Shown piece by piece: positions 1 to 8,505 of a stretch of DNA of 63,382 nt. The notes beneath the pieces were generated by a model. That model searched no databases and was not told where the DNA came from. It was given only the letters and a program-made list of their open reading frames with translations. Origin of the DNA: Actinomycetota bacterium (lineage in GTDB: Bacteria; Actinomycetota; CADDZG01; WHSQ01); the NCBI GenBank assembly GCA_013694625.1, contig JACDCD010000090.1:1-63382 (forward strand), read 5' to 3'. A program made the position numbers and the translations under genes. Within the stretch, counting starts at the first letter, position 1. Every line of letters starts with the position of its first letter.

Positions 1-242
1 TCCTTTGCCCGGCCCTCGGGTTGTTCATCCGTGACCCCGTTTCCTCCGGCGCCTTGGGAGGGTGCCATTCGGATTGGTTCGGCGCGCTCTGGTCGTGTGG
101 TCATCCACAACACCAACCCAGCGCCCACCAGCAGCGCCAGCAGCAGTAAGAATGCCCTCACGGGGGACACGGGCGCGCCCCCATCTGGGCCCGTGGCCGA
201 TCCGTCCGTGCCCGTAACCGCCGAGTTGTCGGAATGCCCCAT
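1..242 (-). CDS. small single-pass membrane protein, 3' part missing
   Basis: On the minus strand an open frame starts at ATG (242-240), 8 codons after an in-frame TAG, and runs off the left edge (80 codons visible). About 27 polar, Gly/Asp/Ser-rich residues are followed by one hydrophobic helix (VRAFLLLLALLVGAGLVLW) and a charged, Gly-rich stretch, which suggests an N-out or N-in single-span membrane protein. No family recognised. It lies 209 nt downstream of csaA on the same strand; in that gap TTGCCT-17 nt-TAGAAG is a weak promoter candidate and nothing else is obvious. Codon use is like its neighbours. The real length and function cannot be judged from this window. Confidence 0.55.
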   Translation of the reverse strand, partial: MGHSDNSAVTGTDGSATGPDGGAPVSPVRAFLLLLALLVGAGLVLWMTTRPERAEPIRMAPSQGAGGNGVTDEQPEGRAK

Positions 243-451
243 GTCTTCGTCCGCCTGTTTCGCCTAGCCCCACGCACTTCTACCCCATGTGGACGGGTCA
301 GGCAAGAGGCGCGGTTCACAGCGACCCACAAGGACCTCGCTCGGAGCTCACCTTTGGGGCGGAATGGTCGTCCCACAGCCATTTCGCCCTGGAGAATGAC
401 CCGGGATTATCCGGAGCGCCGCAACTCCCCAGTAGCCCAACGACTGAGGTG

Positions 452-832
452 CTAGGCGATCGGCGCGCCGGGGGCCAGGTCGGGCTCCACCCGGAGCAGC
501 CTCACGGTCCCGTCGGGCTCCATGGATCCCAGCACGAGGAACTCGCTCTTGAACCCGGCGATCCGCCTGGGCCCGAGATTGATTGCGCCTACCACCAGCC
601 GGCCCATCAGCTCGTCCCGGCTGTAGTTGGTGACCTGTGCGCTCGTCTTCAGCACGCCCACCACCGGCCCGAAGTCGACCGCCAGCTTGAGAGAGGGCTT
701 GCGAGCCTGTGGAAATTCTTCGACCTCCACAACGCGGCCCACCCGCATATCAACGGCGAAGAATCCATCAGCGCCTATGTCCTCTTTGTGAGGCAAGCCC
801 TCGGGGGCATAGGGGCGTTCGGCTGTTCCCAT
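452..832 (-). CDS. csaA: CsaA-type tRNA-binding-domain protein
   Basis: A 126-residue protein made of one tRNA_bind (OB-fold) domain like that of CsaA, a dimeric secretion-related chaperone, and the C-terminal parts of MetRS and PheRS. Visible family features are the FFAVDMRVGRVVEVEEFPQA block near the N-terminus, a KTSAQVTNY segment in the middle and GFKSEFLVLG near the C-terminus. An upstream in-frame ATG at 853 would overlap the mutM start; ATG at 832 fits the family length better and sits 7 nt after a TAGGTT box. No Shine-Dalgarno sequence is visible. The molecular role in Actinomycetota (chaperone or RNA binder) is inferred only from the family. Confidence 0.85.
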   Translation of the reverse strand: MGTAERPYAPEGLPHKEDIGADGFFAVDMRVGRVVEVEEFPQARKPSLKLAVDFGPVVGVLKTSAQVTNYSRDELMGRLVVGAINLGPRRIAGFKSEFLVLGSMEPDGTVRLLRVEPDLAPGAPIA

Positions 833-851
833 GGCTCGTAACCTATCTAAC
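833..851. promoter_or_regulatory. shared divergent promoter of csaA and mutM
   Basis: Only 19 bp separate the two divergent start codons. On the plus strand TAACCT (839-844) is exactly 7 nt before the mutM ATG; on the minus strand TAGGTT (845-840) is exactly 7 nt before the csaA ATG. The two TANNNT boxes overlap in the near-palindrome TAACCTA. Neither gene has a ribosome-binding site, so both transcripts would be leaderless. Inferred from sequence; no transcription data. Confidence 0.6.
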
Positions 852-1655
852 ATGCCGGAGCTCCCAGAAGTCGAATCGGTGCGCCGCCAGCTCGACCCGG
901 AGTTGAGCGGAAAGAGGGTGCTCGAAGTATGGGTGGATCCCCACCCGATGGTCCCTCGCCAATTTCAGCGGATCGCGGAGTTGAAGGGACGGAGGATCTC
1001 CTGTGTCGGCCGGCGCGGCAAGTTTCTGATATCGCCGTTGGATCGGGGCCTCGAACTCGTGATGCACCTCGGGATGACGGGGGTGTTTCGATTCGAGGTG
1101 AGCGATCCTTACACGCGGGCAAGCCTCACTCTCGACGACGGGCGCCGGTTGATTTTCAAGGACGTGCGTCGCTTTGGCCGGATTGCGGTGGTGGACGCTG
1201 GTCGTTACGACACCATTCCGACTCTGGCTCACCTGGGCCCCGAGCCTCTATCCGACGAGTTCGATCCCGGGCGTTTCAGCTTATGGCTGACCCGTACCGA
1301 TGCTCCGGTCAAGCCGTTTCTGCTGAGTCAGAGGCCTGTCGCCGGCGTAGGTAACATCTATGCGGACGAGGCGCTCTGGGTGGCTCGTATTCACCCTGCA
1401 TCCCGGCGTGTGGGCCCCAAGAGAGCCCGTCTTCTTCATACGGCGATCAGGGAAGTGCTCAGCGCGGCAATCGACCGTGAAGGCACCACGTTCAGCGACT
1501 ATCGGATGGTCAACGGAGAAAGCGGACGCAACGCAAGCTTTCTTTTCGCTTATGGTCGAGGTGGAGAACCATGCCCCCGTTGCAGCTATCCGCTCAGAAA
1601 GATAGTCCTGGGTGGACGTGGAACAACCTACTGCCCACGCTGCCAGCGTTACTAG
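852..1655 (+). CDS. mutM: formamidopyrimidine-DNA glycosylase (Fpg/MutM)
   Basis: Bifunctional base-excision-repair glycosylase/AP lyase removing oxidised purines such as 8-oxoG. The start at 852 is fixed by the invariant MPELPEV N-terminus, where Pro2 is the catalytic nucleophile and Glu3 is essential; an in-frame ATG seven codons upstream would destroy this. Further signs are GKFL with the conserved Lys near residue 57, the helix-two-turn-helix segment VAGVGNIYADEALW, and a C-terminal zinc finger CPRC...CPRC. The 267 residues are typical. Leaderless start from a promoter shared with csaA. The CoxL-like gene follows 11 nt after its stop. Confidence 0.95.
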   Translation: MPELPEVESVRRQLDPELSGKRVLEVWVDPHPMVPRQFQRIAELKGRRISCVGRRGKFLISPLDRGLELVMHLGMTGVFRFEVSDPYTRASLTLDDGRRLIFKDVRRFGRIAVVDAGRYDTIPTLAHLGPEPLSDEFDPGRFSLWLTRTDAPVKPFLLSQRPVAGVGNIYADEALWVARIHPASRRVGPKRARLLHTAIREVLSAAIDREGTTFSDYRMVNGESGRNASFLFAYGRGGEPCPRCSYPLRKIVLGGRGTTYCPRCQRY

Positions 1656-1666
1656 AAAGGGCAGAC

Positions 1667-3955
1667 ATGCAAGGTTCGATTCTCGGACATCCGGTTAGAC
1701 GAGTTGAGGACCCGCGCCTCATGACCGGCGCCGCCAAGTACACCGAGGACGTGTCTGTTGAGGGCGCGCTTCACGCCGTTTTCGTCCGCTCATTCATGGC
1801 CCATGCTCGCATCGGTGATATCGACTTCGGATCGGCTGTCGGGATGCCGGGAGTCGTGGGTGTGTTCGGAGCCGGTGACCTGGACCTCGGCCCTGAGAAT
1901 TCAGACGAGGTTCCGGACGTCTTCGCCCGCCCCATGTTGGCGAACGAAACGGTGCGCTTCGTCGGCGAGCCCATTGCCGTGGTGGTAGCCGACACCTTGG
2001 CCGAGGCGATGGATGCTGCGGCGCTGGTCTTAGTCGACTATGACCCTCTCCCGGTGGTCGTCGATCCGGAAGAAGCACTCGCGAGGGGTGCTCCTCTACT
2101 GTTCCCCGAACACGGGAGCAATGTTGCGGTAGAGCGGAATTTCACTTCGAGGGCACCCAGGGAAAGAGAGCCCGAGGTCGTGGTGACGGGACGTTTCTTG
2201 AATCAACGTCTCTCTGCTGTACCCATGGAGACCAACGGCGCTCTTGCCGTTCCCGATCCAGACACGGGCGGACTGAAGATGTGGATACCGTGCCAGGCGC
2301 CGCACTGGATGTCGAGAGAGATCTCCAAGGCTCTGGGTCTCGAGGAGAAGCAGGTGCATGTCGTCGCTCCGGCCGTGGGCGGCGGGTTTGGAGCGAAGAT
2401 TGCAACCTATCCCGAGCAGATCGTCGTCGCAGCCATAGCGCATCGTCTTGGACGTCCGGTTCGGTACCTCGAAGCGCGTAGCGAGAGCATGGTCGCGATG
2501 ACTCAGGGACGCGGGCAGGTACAGCATGTCCGCCTGGGCGCAACCAAGGAAGGGATGATCACCGATCTCGAAGTGACTAACATCGCGGATCAGGGCGCTT
2601 ATCCCGGTGAGGGGTCTTCTCTATCCACATTGACGAGGCAGATGGCGTCGGGGGTTTATCGAATTCCCTATATTCATTACCGGACCTTCTGTGTGGCCAC
2701 GAATACCACACCCACCTTTGCCTATCGGGGCGCAGGCCGTCCGGAGGCGGCGGCATTGATCGAGCGGGCGATGGACATGCTCGCCCAGGAGCTCCTAATG
2801 GATCCGGTCGAGCTGAGGCGAAAGAACTTCATTCCCAAAGAGGCGTTTCCCTACAAGACAGCATCACGCGCCCGATACGACATTGGGGACTACGAAGCCA
2901 CACTTGACAAGGCGCTGGAGATGGCGGGTTATGAAAAGCTCCGCAAGCAGCAGCAGGAGCGGCGCGCCGCCGGTGATGTCAAGCAACTCGGCATCGGTCT
3001 GAGCTGTTATGTCGAGCTCACAGGATTCGGCACGGACTCGAGCACCGTGGAGGTCCACGAGGATGGCAGCGTATCCGCGACAACCGGTACATCACCTCAC
3101 GGTCAGGGACACGAGACGGCGTGGGCGCAGCTCGTGTCGGCGAGGCTGAACATCCCACACGAACGAGTCCAGATCGTGCATTCTGACACCCGTCTCACTG
3201 CAAAGGGTGACGGGACCATGGGCTCTCGTTCGCTGCAGATCGGAGGCAGTGCAGTTCACGGCGCCAGCGTAGGCGTGCTGGAGAAAGCGAAACTGCTTGC
3301 CTCTCACCTGTTCGAGGTAAGCGTCGAGGACATTGTGCAGCACGATGATGGTCGTTTCGGAATCGCTGGTGTGCCGGACTCGGTGGTCGGATGGGGGGAG
3401 CTTGCCTCGGCTGCTTCGGACCCGGCTCGACTGCCCGAAGGAATGGACCCTGGTCTGTCGGCCAAAGATAAGTTTGGGTACGACGACAACACCATGAGCT
3501 ATCCCTTCGGCGCCCACATCGCAGTGGCCGAGGTCGATACCGAGACGGGCCAGGTCAAACTACTGCGACACATCGCCGTGGACGATTGTGGGCGCATCCT
3601 CAATCCGATGCTGGTCGAGGGACAGGTGCACGGAGGAGTCGCCCAGGGGGTGGCGCAAGCATTGTTCGAGGAGGTGGTCTATGACGAGGACGGCAATCCT
3701 CTCAACGCGAACCTCGCCTCCTATGACATGCCCACGGCGGCAGAGCTCATCAATTTTGAGACCGCTCATACCGAGACACCATCCCCCCTGAACCCGCTGG
3801 GCGCCAAAGGGATTGGCGAGTCGGGAACCATCGGTTCGACCCCGGCGGTCCAGAATGCGGTGATCGACGCGGTGAACCACCTCGGCGTTCGCCACATCGA
3901 CATGCCGCTCAAGCCAGAGCGGGTATGGAGGGCGATCCGGAGGACGGCTGGGTAA
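1667..3955 (+). CDS. form II CoxL-like molybdenum hydroxylase large subunit
   Basis: A 762-residue molybdopterin-binding subunit of the xanthine oxidase/aerobic CO dehydrogenase superfamily. It begins GSILGHPVRRVEDPRLMTG, typical of CoxL-type subunits, carries the MoCo-binding AVGGGFGAK segment, and has AYRGAGRPE where true (form I) CO dehydrogenase has AYRCSFR. It is therefore form II, whose substrate is uncertain; CO oxidation should not be assumed. The GAKGIGESG motif is near the C-terminus. Start chosen at 1667, with AGAAAGG before it, 11 nt after mutM. No CoxM (FAD) or CoxS (2Fe-2S) gene is adjacent, so its electron-transfer partners must be encoded elsewhere. Confidence 0.88.
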   Translation: MQGSILGHPVRRVEDPRLMTGAAKYTEDVSVEGALHAVFVRSFMAHARIGDIDFGSAVGMPGVVGVFGAGDLDLGPENSDEVPDVFARPMLANETVRFVGEPIAVVVADTLAEAMDAAALVLVDYDPLPVVVDPEEALARGAPLLFPEHGSNVAVERNFTSRAPREREPEVVVTGRFLNQRLSAVPMETNGALAVPDPDTGGLKMWIPCQAPHWMSREISKALGLEEKQVHVVAPAVGGGFGAKIATYPEQIVVAAIAHRLGRPVRYLEARSESMVAMTQGRGQVQHVRLGATKEGMITDLEVTNIADQGAYPGEGSSLSTLTRQMASGVYRIPYIHYRTFCVATNTTPTFAYRGAGRPEAAALIERAMDMLAQELLMDPVELRRKNFIPKEAFPYKTASRARYDIGDYEATLDKALEMAGYEKLRKQQQERRAAGDVKQLGIGLSCYVELTGFGTDSSTVEVHEDGSVSATTGTSPHGQGHETAWAQLVSARLNIPHERVQIVHSDTRLTAKGDGTMGSRSLQIGGSAVHGASVGVLEKAKLLASHLFEVSVEDIVQHDDGRFGIAGVPDSVVGWGELASAASDPARLPEGMDPGLSAKDKFGYDDNTMSYPFGAHIAVAEVDTETGQVKLLRHIAVDDCGRILNPMLVEGQVHGGVAQGVAQALFEEVVYDEDGNPLNANLASYDMPTAAELINFETAHTETPSPLNPLGAKGIGESGTIGSTPAVQNAVIDAVNHLGVRHIDMPLKPERVWRAIRRTAG

Positions 3956-4033
3956 GGGGTAAGAGGCATCCAAGATGATGTAGGTTCCCCGCAGTCGGGC
4001 AAGGGGCGCCCGAATGGGAGAAAAGAGATTCTG

Positions 4034-5521
4034 ATGCGGCGAGTTTCTGTGATCGTGTTTTCGCTTCTGATAGCTCTTGCGGTGCCTCTCGCCGTTCAAG
4101 CCCATAATGAGCCGCTGTCTAGGAACCGCTCACCGGCGGCAGGTTCCGCAAAGAATTTTGAGCTCGTCGGACACAACCCGTTGTTCAGGCGCGGGATGAA
4201 CGCCGCCCCTGCTATCTACAAGGACCACCTTTATGTGGGCAATCGCACCGACGGGAGTCGCGGTCATGATCGCCCGGGCGTGCTCGTTGTGGACATAAAG
4301 AACCCACGCCACCCACGAGTCGTCCACGAGATCGGTCCGCCTGACGAAGGTGTGGCAAGCCAGTCCTCGCGCGAGTTACGTGTCTGGCCCGAGAAGAAGT
4401 TGCTGATAGTGATGAACTTCACGTGCAGCACGTTCATCCACGCCTGTGCCCCGGGTGAAGAAGCGTGGAGCTTCAGGTTCTATGACCTCAGCGGCAGCCA
4501 TGCAGCGCGCCCCAAACTGATTTCGACTTACAAGTCGTCGCTCTTCCCGCACGAAATGTTTCTTTGGGAGGACCCGGTACGCGAAAAGCGAGCGCTACTC
4601 TACATCTCGACGCCGCATAGCTCTGAGAGCTTGAACGACGACACCCCCAATCTGGTCGTGACCGACATAAGTAAAGCGCGACAGGACCAGTTCGAGGAAG
4701 TTGCGACCTTTACGGCCAACCCTTTCTTCACTGCGGAGGAAATCGAGAATCAGGACGTCGCCCTGCACTCGATGGCGACATCACCAGATGGACAACGCAC
4801 CTACCTCTCCTATCTGGGAGGCGGCTTTATGGTGCTCGATACGACCGAGCTGGCAGCGAACGAAGCGAACCCGAAGGTGGAGCTGATTAGCCCGGCGCAT
4901 AACAGCCCCAGATGGCCTAATCAGACTGTGCATTCCGCAGTGAAGATGCTGGGTAGCGACTATGTTGTCACCACCGATGAGATTTACGGAGACTTGCTCG
5001 ACGACTTCGCGTTTGAAGACCATGGGTGCCCTTGGGGCTGGGCGCACATCATCGACGTTTCGGACGAAGTAAACCCGCAGCTTGTCGGCGAATACAAGAT
5101 CGACGAGAACAAAGAGTCATACTGTAGAAGCGAAGTGGGGCAAGATCCCGCAAATACCTACTTCACCAGCTACTCGGTTCACAACCCGACCGTGTTGAGC
5201 AATGTGGGCCTCTTCACATGGCACTCCGGCGGCCTGCAGGCTATGGATCTGAGCGATGCCGGCCAACCGCAAGCAGGTGGGTTCTTCTACCCGAAGCCGC
5301 TTGCCGATGTCGATACTGAGGATCCGGCGTTGAGCCAGGGCCTCAGCAAGGTCGTGATGTGGAGTTACCCGATCATCAAGGATGGGCTGATCTACGTTAT
5401 CGACGTCAGAAACGGCCTCTACATACTGCGTTACACAGGCCCGCAGCACGAGGAGATCGCAAGCGTCAACTTCTTCGAGGGCAACTCGAACCTTGGAGAC
5501 GCCGTCCGCCTCGACGGTTGA
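4034..5521 (+). CDS. secreted LVIVD-repeat beta-propeller protein
   Basis: A 495-residue protein with a Sec signal peptide (MRR, hydrophobic core to about residue 20, cleavage near VQAHN). The remainder carries repeats of the LVIVD type, for example PGVLVVDIKNPRHPRVV, GGFMVLDTTEL, AHIIDVSDEVNPQLVGEY, GLQAMDLSDAGQPQ and GLIYVIDVRNGLYILRY, consistent with an extracellular beta-propeller of unknown ligand. Several paired Cys and acidic loops suggest disulphides or metal sites. It is 78 nt downstream of the CoxL-like gene in the same direction; whether the two work together is unknown. The function of LVIVD proteins is not established. Confidence 0.75.
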   Translation: MRRVSVIVFSLLIALAVPLAVQAHNEPLSRNRSPAAGSAKNFELVGHNPLFRRGMNAAPAIYKDHLYVGNRTDGSRGHDRPGVLVVDIKNPRHPRVVHEIGPPDEGVASQSSRELRVWPEKKLLIVMNFTCSTFIHACAPGEEAWSFRFYDLSGSHAARPKLISTYKSSLFPHEMFLWEDPVREKRALLYISTPHSSESLNDDTPNLVVTDISKARQDQFEEVATFTANPFFTAEEIENQDVALHSMATSPDGQRTYLSYLGGGFMVLDTTELAANEANPKVELISPAHNSPRWPNQTVHSAVKMLGSDYVVTTDEIYGDLLDDFAFEDHGCPWGWAHIIDVSDEVNPQLVGEYKIDENKESYCRSEVGQDPANTYFTSYSVHNPTVLSNVGLFTWHSGGLQAMDLSDAGQPQAGGFFYPKPLADVDTEDPALSQGLSKVVMWSYPIIKDGLIYVIDVRNGLYILRYTGPQHEEIASVNFFEGNSNLGDAVRLDG

Positions 5522-5622
5522 ATGGAACTGACTGACCCCGGCCAATGGGCACGTCACATGCCGGTAGCGGGACCCCCGAGCAAGGCTTGGGTTGATCGTC
5601 GCCGGTCACAATGGGACATCGG

Positions 5623-6408
5623 CTATTCGGGGGTTACGTAGGAGGCCGTGAGTCCTCCGTCCACCAGAAAAGTGGTTCCGGTTACGTAGGAAGAGTCATC
5701 GCTTGCCAAGAAGAGAGCTCCGGCGACTATCTCCTCTGGGCGCGCCATCCGCCCCATCGGTACGTGGACCAGTCGCCTCTGAGCGGCGTTGTCATCGCTC
5801 TCGAAGAGGCGCAACAGAAGGGGGGTCGCCACCGGGCCCGGACAGAGCGCGTTCACGCGCACCCCTTCCTTCGCAAACTCCACCGCCAGTTCACGGCTCA
5901 TCGACAACACCGCACCCTTCGATGCGGTGTAGGAGATCTGCGAGGTCGCTGCACCCACCAGGGCCACAAAAGACGCGACGTTGATCACGGAGCCGCCGCC
6001 GCCGCGCTTGAGAAGATAGGGAATCCCAAACTTGCAGCACAGGTAGACGCCTTTGGTATTGACATCCTGGACCCGTTGCCAAGCATCCGCCTCGGTATCG
6101 AGGATCGAAGCGTCATCCTCGGGCATGATGCCGGCATTGTTGTAGAGGACGTCTATTCCCCCGTACCGTTCGGCGGTCTCGGCGTACATGGCTTGAACGC
6201 TGGCCGCATCGGTGACATCGGCCTTGAAGAAGAAAGCGTCTCCTGCCTCGGCGTCCGCCTCGGCAACGCTCTTCCTACCTGCCTCCTCGTTCATATCGGC
6301 AACGCAGACTTGCGCGCCCTCACGAGAGAACCGTAGAGCCGCCTCGCGGCCCATACCCCCGCCGGCTCCGGTGATAACGCAGACCTTGCCGTCTAGTCGC
6401 CCCATCAT
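5623..6408 (-). CDS. SDR-family NAD(P)-dependent oxidoreductase
   Basis: A classical 261-residue short-chain dehydrogenase/reductase. TGAGGGMG cofactor loop at about residues 13-20, NNAG at about 90, catalytic Ser (NVASF) near 143 and YTASK near 157, and the PG of the C-terminal lid (ALCPGPVATP). An Asp after the second beta-strand (VADMN) favours NAD(H). It is the last gene of a minus-strand operon with APC permease, Puu-type hydrolase and aldehyde dehydrogenase; its ATG overlaps the dehydrogenase stop by 4 nt (ATGA). The substrate is unknown; an alcohol or aldehyde arising from amine breakdown is an inference from context. Confidence 0.88.
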   Translation of the reverse strand: MMGRLDGKVCVITGAGGGMGREAALRFSREGAQVCVADMNEEAGRKSVAEADAEAGDAFFFKADVTDAASVQAMYAETAERYGGIDVLYNNAGIMPEDDASILDTEADAWQRVQDVNTKGVYLCCKFGIPYLLKRGGGGSVINVASFVALVGAATSQISYTASKGAVLSMSRELAVEFAKEGVRVNALCPGPVATPLLLRLFESDDNAAQRRLVHVPMGRMARPEEIVAGALFLASDDSSYVTGTTFLVDGGLTASYVTPE

Positions 6409-7757
6409 GCCTCCGTTGACATATAGACGTTCTTGACTTCACTGTAGCCATCGAGCGCATGCATTCCGAGCTCCCGCCCAAACCCGGACTGCTTGAAACC
6501 CCCGAATGGTGTGGAGACTCTGACCGAGGTGTTCGAATTGATCGAGATGACTCCGGAGTCGATGCGTCTGGTCACGCGGAGTGCCTTGGCGCCGTCCTTG
6601 CTCCACACCGATCCCGAGAGACCGTAAGGAGTGTCATTCGCAAGCTCGATCGCTTCGGCTTCGTCATGAAACGGGATTACGGCCACAACCGGCCCGAATA
6701 CCTCTTCGCGCGCAACCCTGTCGTCGTTGGACACAGGAGCCAGGATGGTCGGGGGAAACCAGTAGCCACGCCCGGATGGCGCTTCGCCCTGCCAGGCGGC
6801 CTCGCCGTCGACATAGGAGGCGACCGTATCTCGTTGCTGCGCCGAAACCAAAGGACCCATTTGGGTGCTTTCACTCTCGGGGTCGCCGACCGTTATCTTC
6901 TTCGTCTCGTTGATCAACCGGTCGACGAAAGTGTCGAACACGGAAGTCTCCACCAAGATTCGGCTGCGCGCACAACAGTCTTGCCCGGCGTTGCCGAAGA
7001 CGGCGATGGGAGCAGAGCCTGCCGCTTTGTCGAGATCCGCATCGGCAAAGACCACGTTTGCGGACTTGCCGCCCAGCTCGAGTGTCACCCGTTTAATCGT
7101 TCCGGCCGCGCCCTTCATGATGCTTCGCCCCACCTCAGTGGAGCCCGTGAAGGCAATTTTTGCGACATCCGGATGCTCGACCAACGTTTTGCCGACCACA
7201 CTTCCGGGGCCGACCACGACGTTCAGTACTCCTTCGGGAATCTCCGCTTCGAGGGCCAGGCCGGCCAGGCGCATGGCCGTAAGCGGCGTGATCTCCGCCG
7301 GCTTGAGCACGACTGTGTTGCCGCACGCAAGTGCCGGCCCCAGCTTCCAGCTTGCGATATTCATTGGAAAGTTCCACGGTGTTATCAGGCCGACTACCCC
7401 AAGCGGCTCCCGGAAGGTGAAATCGACTCCCCCCTCAACGGGAATCGTCTCACCGTAGTGCTTGTCGATCGCTCCCGCATAGAAGTGAAAGACGTCCGCC
7501 ACCATTGCCACCTCGGCGCGCGAGTCCGAGATTGGCTTCCCCACGTTGCGCGTCTCCAGCCGGGCAAGGTGCTCGGCATCGTCTTCGATCAACCCGGCAA
7601 GCCGTCGCAGCAGCCGTGCCCGATCCGAGATGGAGACGTCCCGCCACTTAGGCCATGCCGTCTTGGCCGCCTCCACTGCAGCGTTCAACTCCTCAGGGCC
7701 CGCGAGCTCGAGCTCCTCGATTGCCTCTTCCGTTGCAGGGTTGATAACGCTTTTCAT
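6405..7757 (-). CDS. NAD(P)-dependent aldehyde dehydrogenase, Puu-pathway type
   Basis: A 450-residue ALDH-superfamily enzyme: TPWNFPMNI near residue 113, Rossmann turn FTGSTEVGRS, general-base Glu in LELGGKSANVV, and the nucleophilic Cys in GNAGQDCCARSR. Most similar in pattern to gamma-Glu-aminobutyraldehyde/aminoaldehyde/betaine aldehyde dehydrogenases. The start at 7757 (ATG AAA AGC) was chosen because it makes an ATGA overlap with the upstream hydrolase gene. At 450 residues it is slightly shorter than most (about 480). Context (gamma-Glu hydrolase, permease, GS-like ligase) supports oxidation of gamma-glutamylaminobutyraldehyde or a related aldehyde, as PuuC does. Confidence 0.9.
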   Translation of the reverse strand: MKSVINPATEEAIEELELAGPEELNAAVEAAKTAWPKWRDVSISDRARLLRRLAGLIEDDAEHLARLETRNVGKPISDSRAEVAMVADVFHFYAGAIDKHYGETIPVEGGVDFTFREPLGVVGLITPWNFPMNIASWKLGPALACGNTVVLKPAEITPLTAMRLAGLALEAEIPEGVLNVVVGPGSVVGKTLVEHPDVAKIAFTGSTEVGRSIMKGAAGTIKRVTLELGGKSANVVFADADLDKAAGSAPIAVFGNAGQDCCARSRILVETSVFDTFVDRLINETKKITVGDPESESTQMGPLVSAQQRDTVASYVDGEAAWQGEAPSGRGYWFPPTILAPVSNDDRVAREEVFGPVVAVIPFHDEAEAIELANDTPYGLSGSVWSKDGAKALRVTRRIDSGVISINSNTSVRVSTPFGGFKQSGFGRELGMHALDGYSEVKNVYMSTEA

Positions 7758-8482
7758 ATCGACTCTCTCCTTGATCGAAAGACCGTCGCCTCTTGAACGA
7801 AGCAGTCGAGAAGGGCTCGGTTGGTGCTTTCCTCCGGGTGCCACAGCACTCCGACGGCAAAGTGCCGCCCGGTAGCCTCCAACCCCTCGACTGTGCCATC
7901 TTCGGCCCACCCGGTCGCACGAAGGCCCTTTCCTATCCGGCCCGGCGCCTGATGGTGGTGCGATGGGACGTTTGCTTGGGCGCCAAGCGTGTCACCCAGA
8001 AAGCTGCCGGGCTCGAGCCTCACGTCGTGACAGTGGAACGCGCCCCGTTGGATTCTGTGGTTATCCGTCCCCACTTGGTGGGGAAGATGCTGAATCAAAT
8101 CGCCTCCGTGCACGACGTTCAGCAGCTGCATTCCCCTGCAGATCCCCAGGACGGGAAGGTTCTGCTGTAATGCAAGCGCGAGGAGTGCGAGCTCGGCGCG
8201 ATCGCGCTCTTCTCGGGTGCCGGTGGTCTCGGAGTCAGGCTCCGCTCCATACGCACCGGGATCGATGTCGTTACCCCCTATGACTACGAGGCCGTCGATG
8301 GCGTCCATTGCTTCTGGAGCAGGTGCGCCGGTAGACGGCAGGATCACCGGCTGGCCGCCCGCCTCTTCCACGGCGCCGACGTAGGACGCGGGCACCAGCA
8401 CAGCCTCTTTGTCCCAAGTTCCCCACCGGGCCCTCTGTACATAAGAGGTCAGGCCAATTAGGGGCTGGGCCTCCACAGTCAC
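7754..8482 (-). CDS. puuD: class I GATase-like gamma-glutamyl hydrolase (PuuD type)
   Basis: A 242-residue peptidase C26 enzyme. The nucleophile is in LGICRGMQLLNV; catalytic His/Glu are in LWHPEES; GLVVIGGNDIDP marks the oxyanion region. PuuD hydrolyses gamma-glutamyl-GABA to GABA plus glutamate; length and motifs agree. Two GTG codons (8482, 8476) are possible starts; 8482 has GAGGGA about 10 nt upstream. The APC permease stop lies 23 nt upstream, and its own stop overlaps the ALDH start by 4 nt. The exact gamma-glutamyl substrate (GABA, ethanolamine or another amine derivative) is inferred. Confidence 0.85.
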   Translation of the reverse strand: MTVEAQPLIGLTSYVQRARWGTWDKEAVLVPASYVGAVEEAGGQPVILPSTGAPAPEAMDAIDGLVVIGGNDIDPGAYGAEPDSETTGTREERDRAELALLALALQQNLPVLGICRGMQLLNVVHGGDLIQHLPHQVGTDNHRIQRGAFHCHDVRLEPGSFLGDTLGAQANVPSHHHQAPGRIGKGLRATGWAEDGTVEGLEATGRHFAVGVLWHPEESTNRALLDCFVQEATVFRSRRESI

Positions 8483-8505
8483 GGCGCTTCGTTCCCTCGA
8501 GCCCG

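Noticed and set aside
243-451. Possible tRNA or small RNA in the gap before csaA
   Set aside because: No cloverleaf, T-loop sequence or clear hairpin; only weak promoter-like boxes.
1667-3955. Annotation as a true CO dehydrogenase
   Set aside because: The active-site sequence is AYRGAGR (form II), not AYRCSFR, and no CoxM or CoxS gene is adjacent.
5560-5600. Terminator between the LVIVD gene and the convergent SDR
   Set aside because: Only a weak 6-bp G.U-containing stem and no T run; not supported well enough to list.
6459-7796. Long plus-strand frame opposite the aldehyde dehydrogenase
   Set aside because: Antisense shadow typical of GC-rich coding DNA; the minus-strand ALDH has all family motifs.
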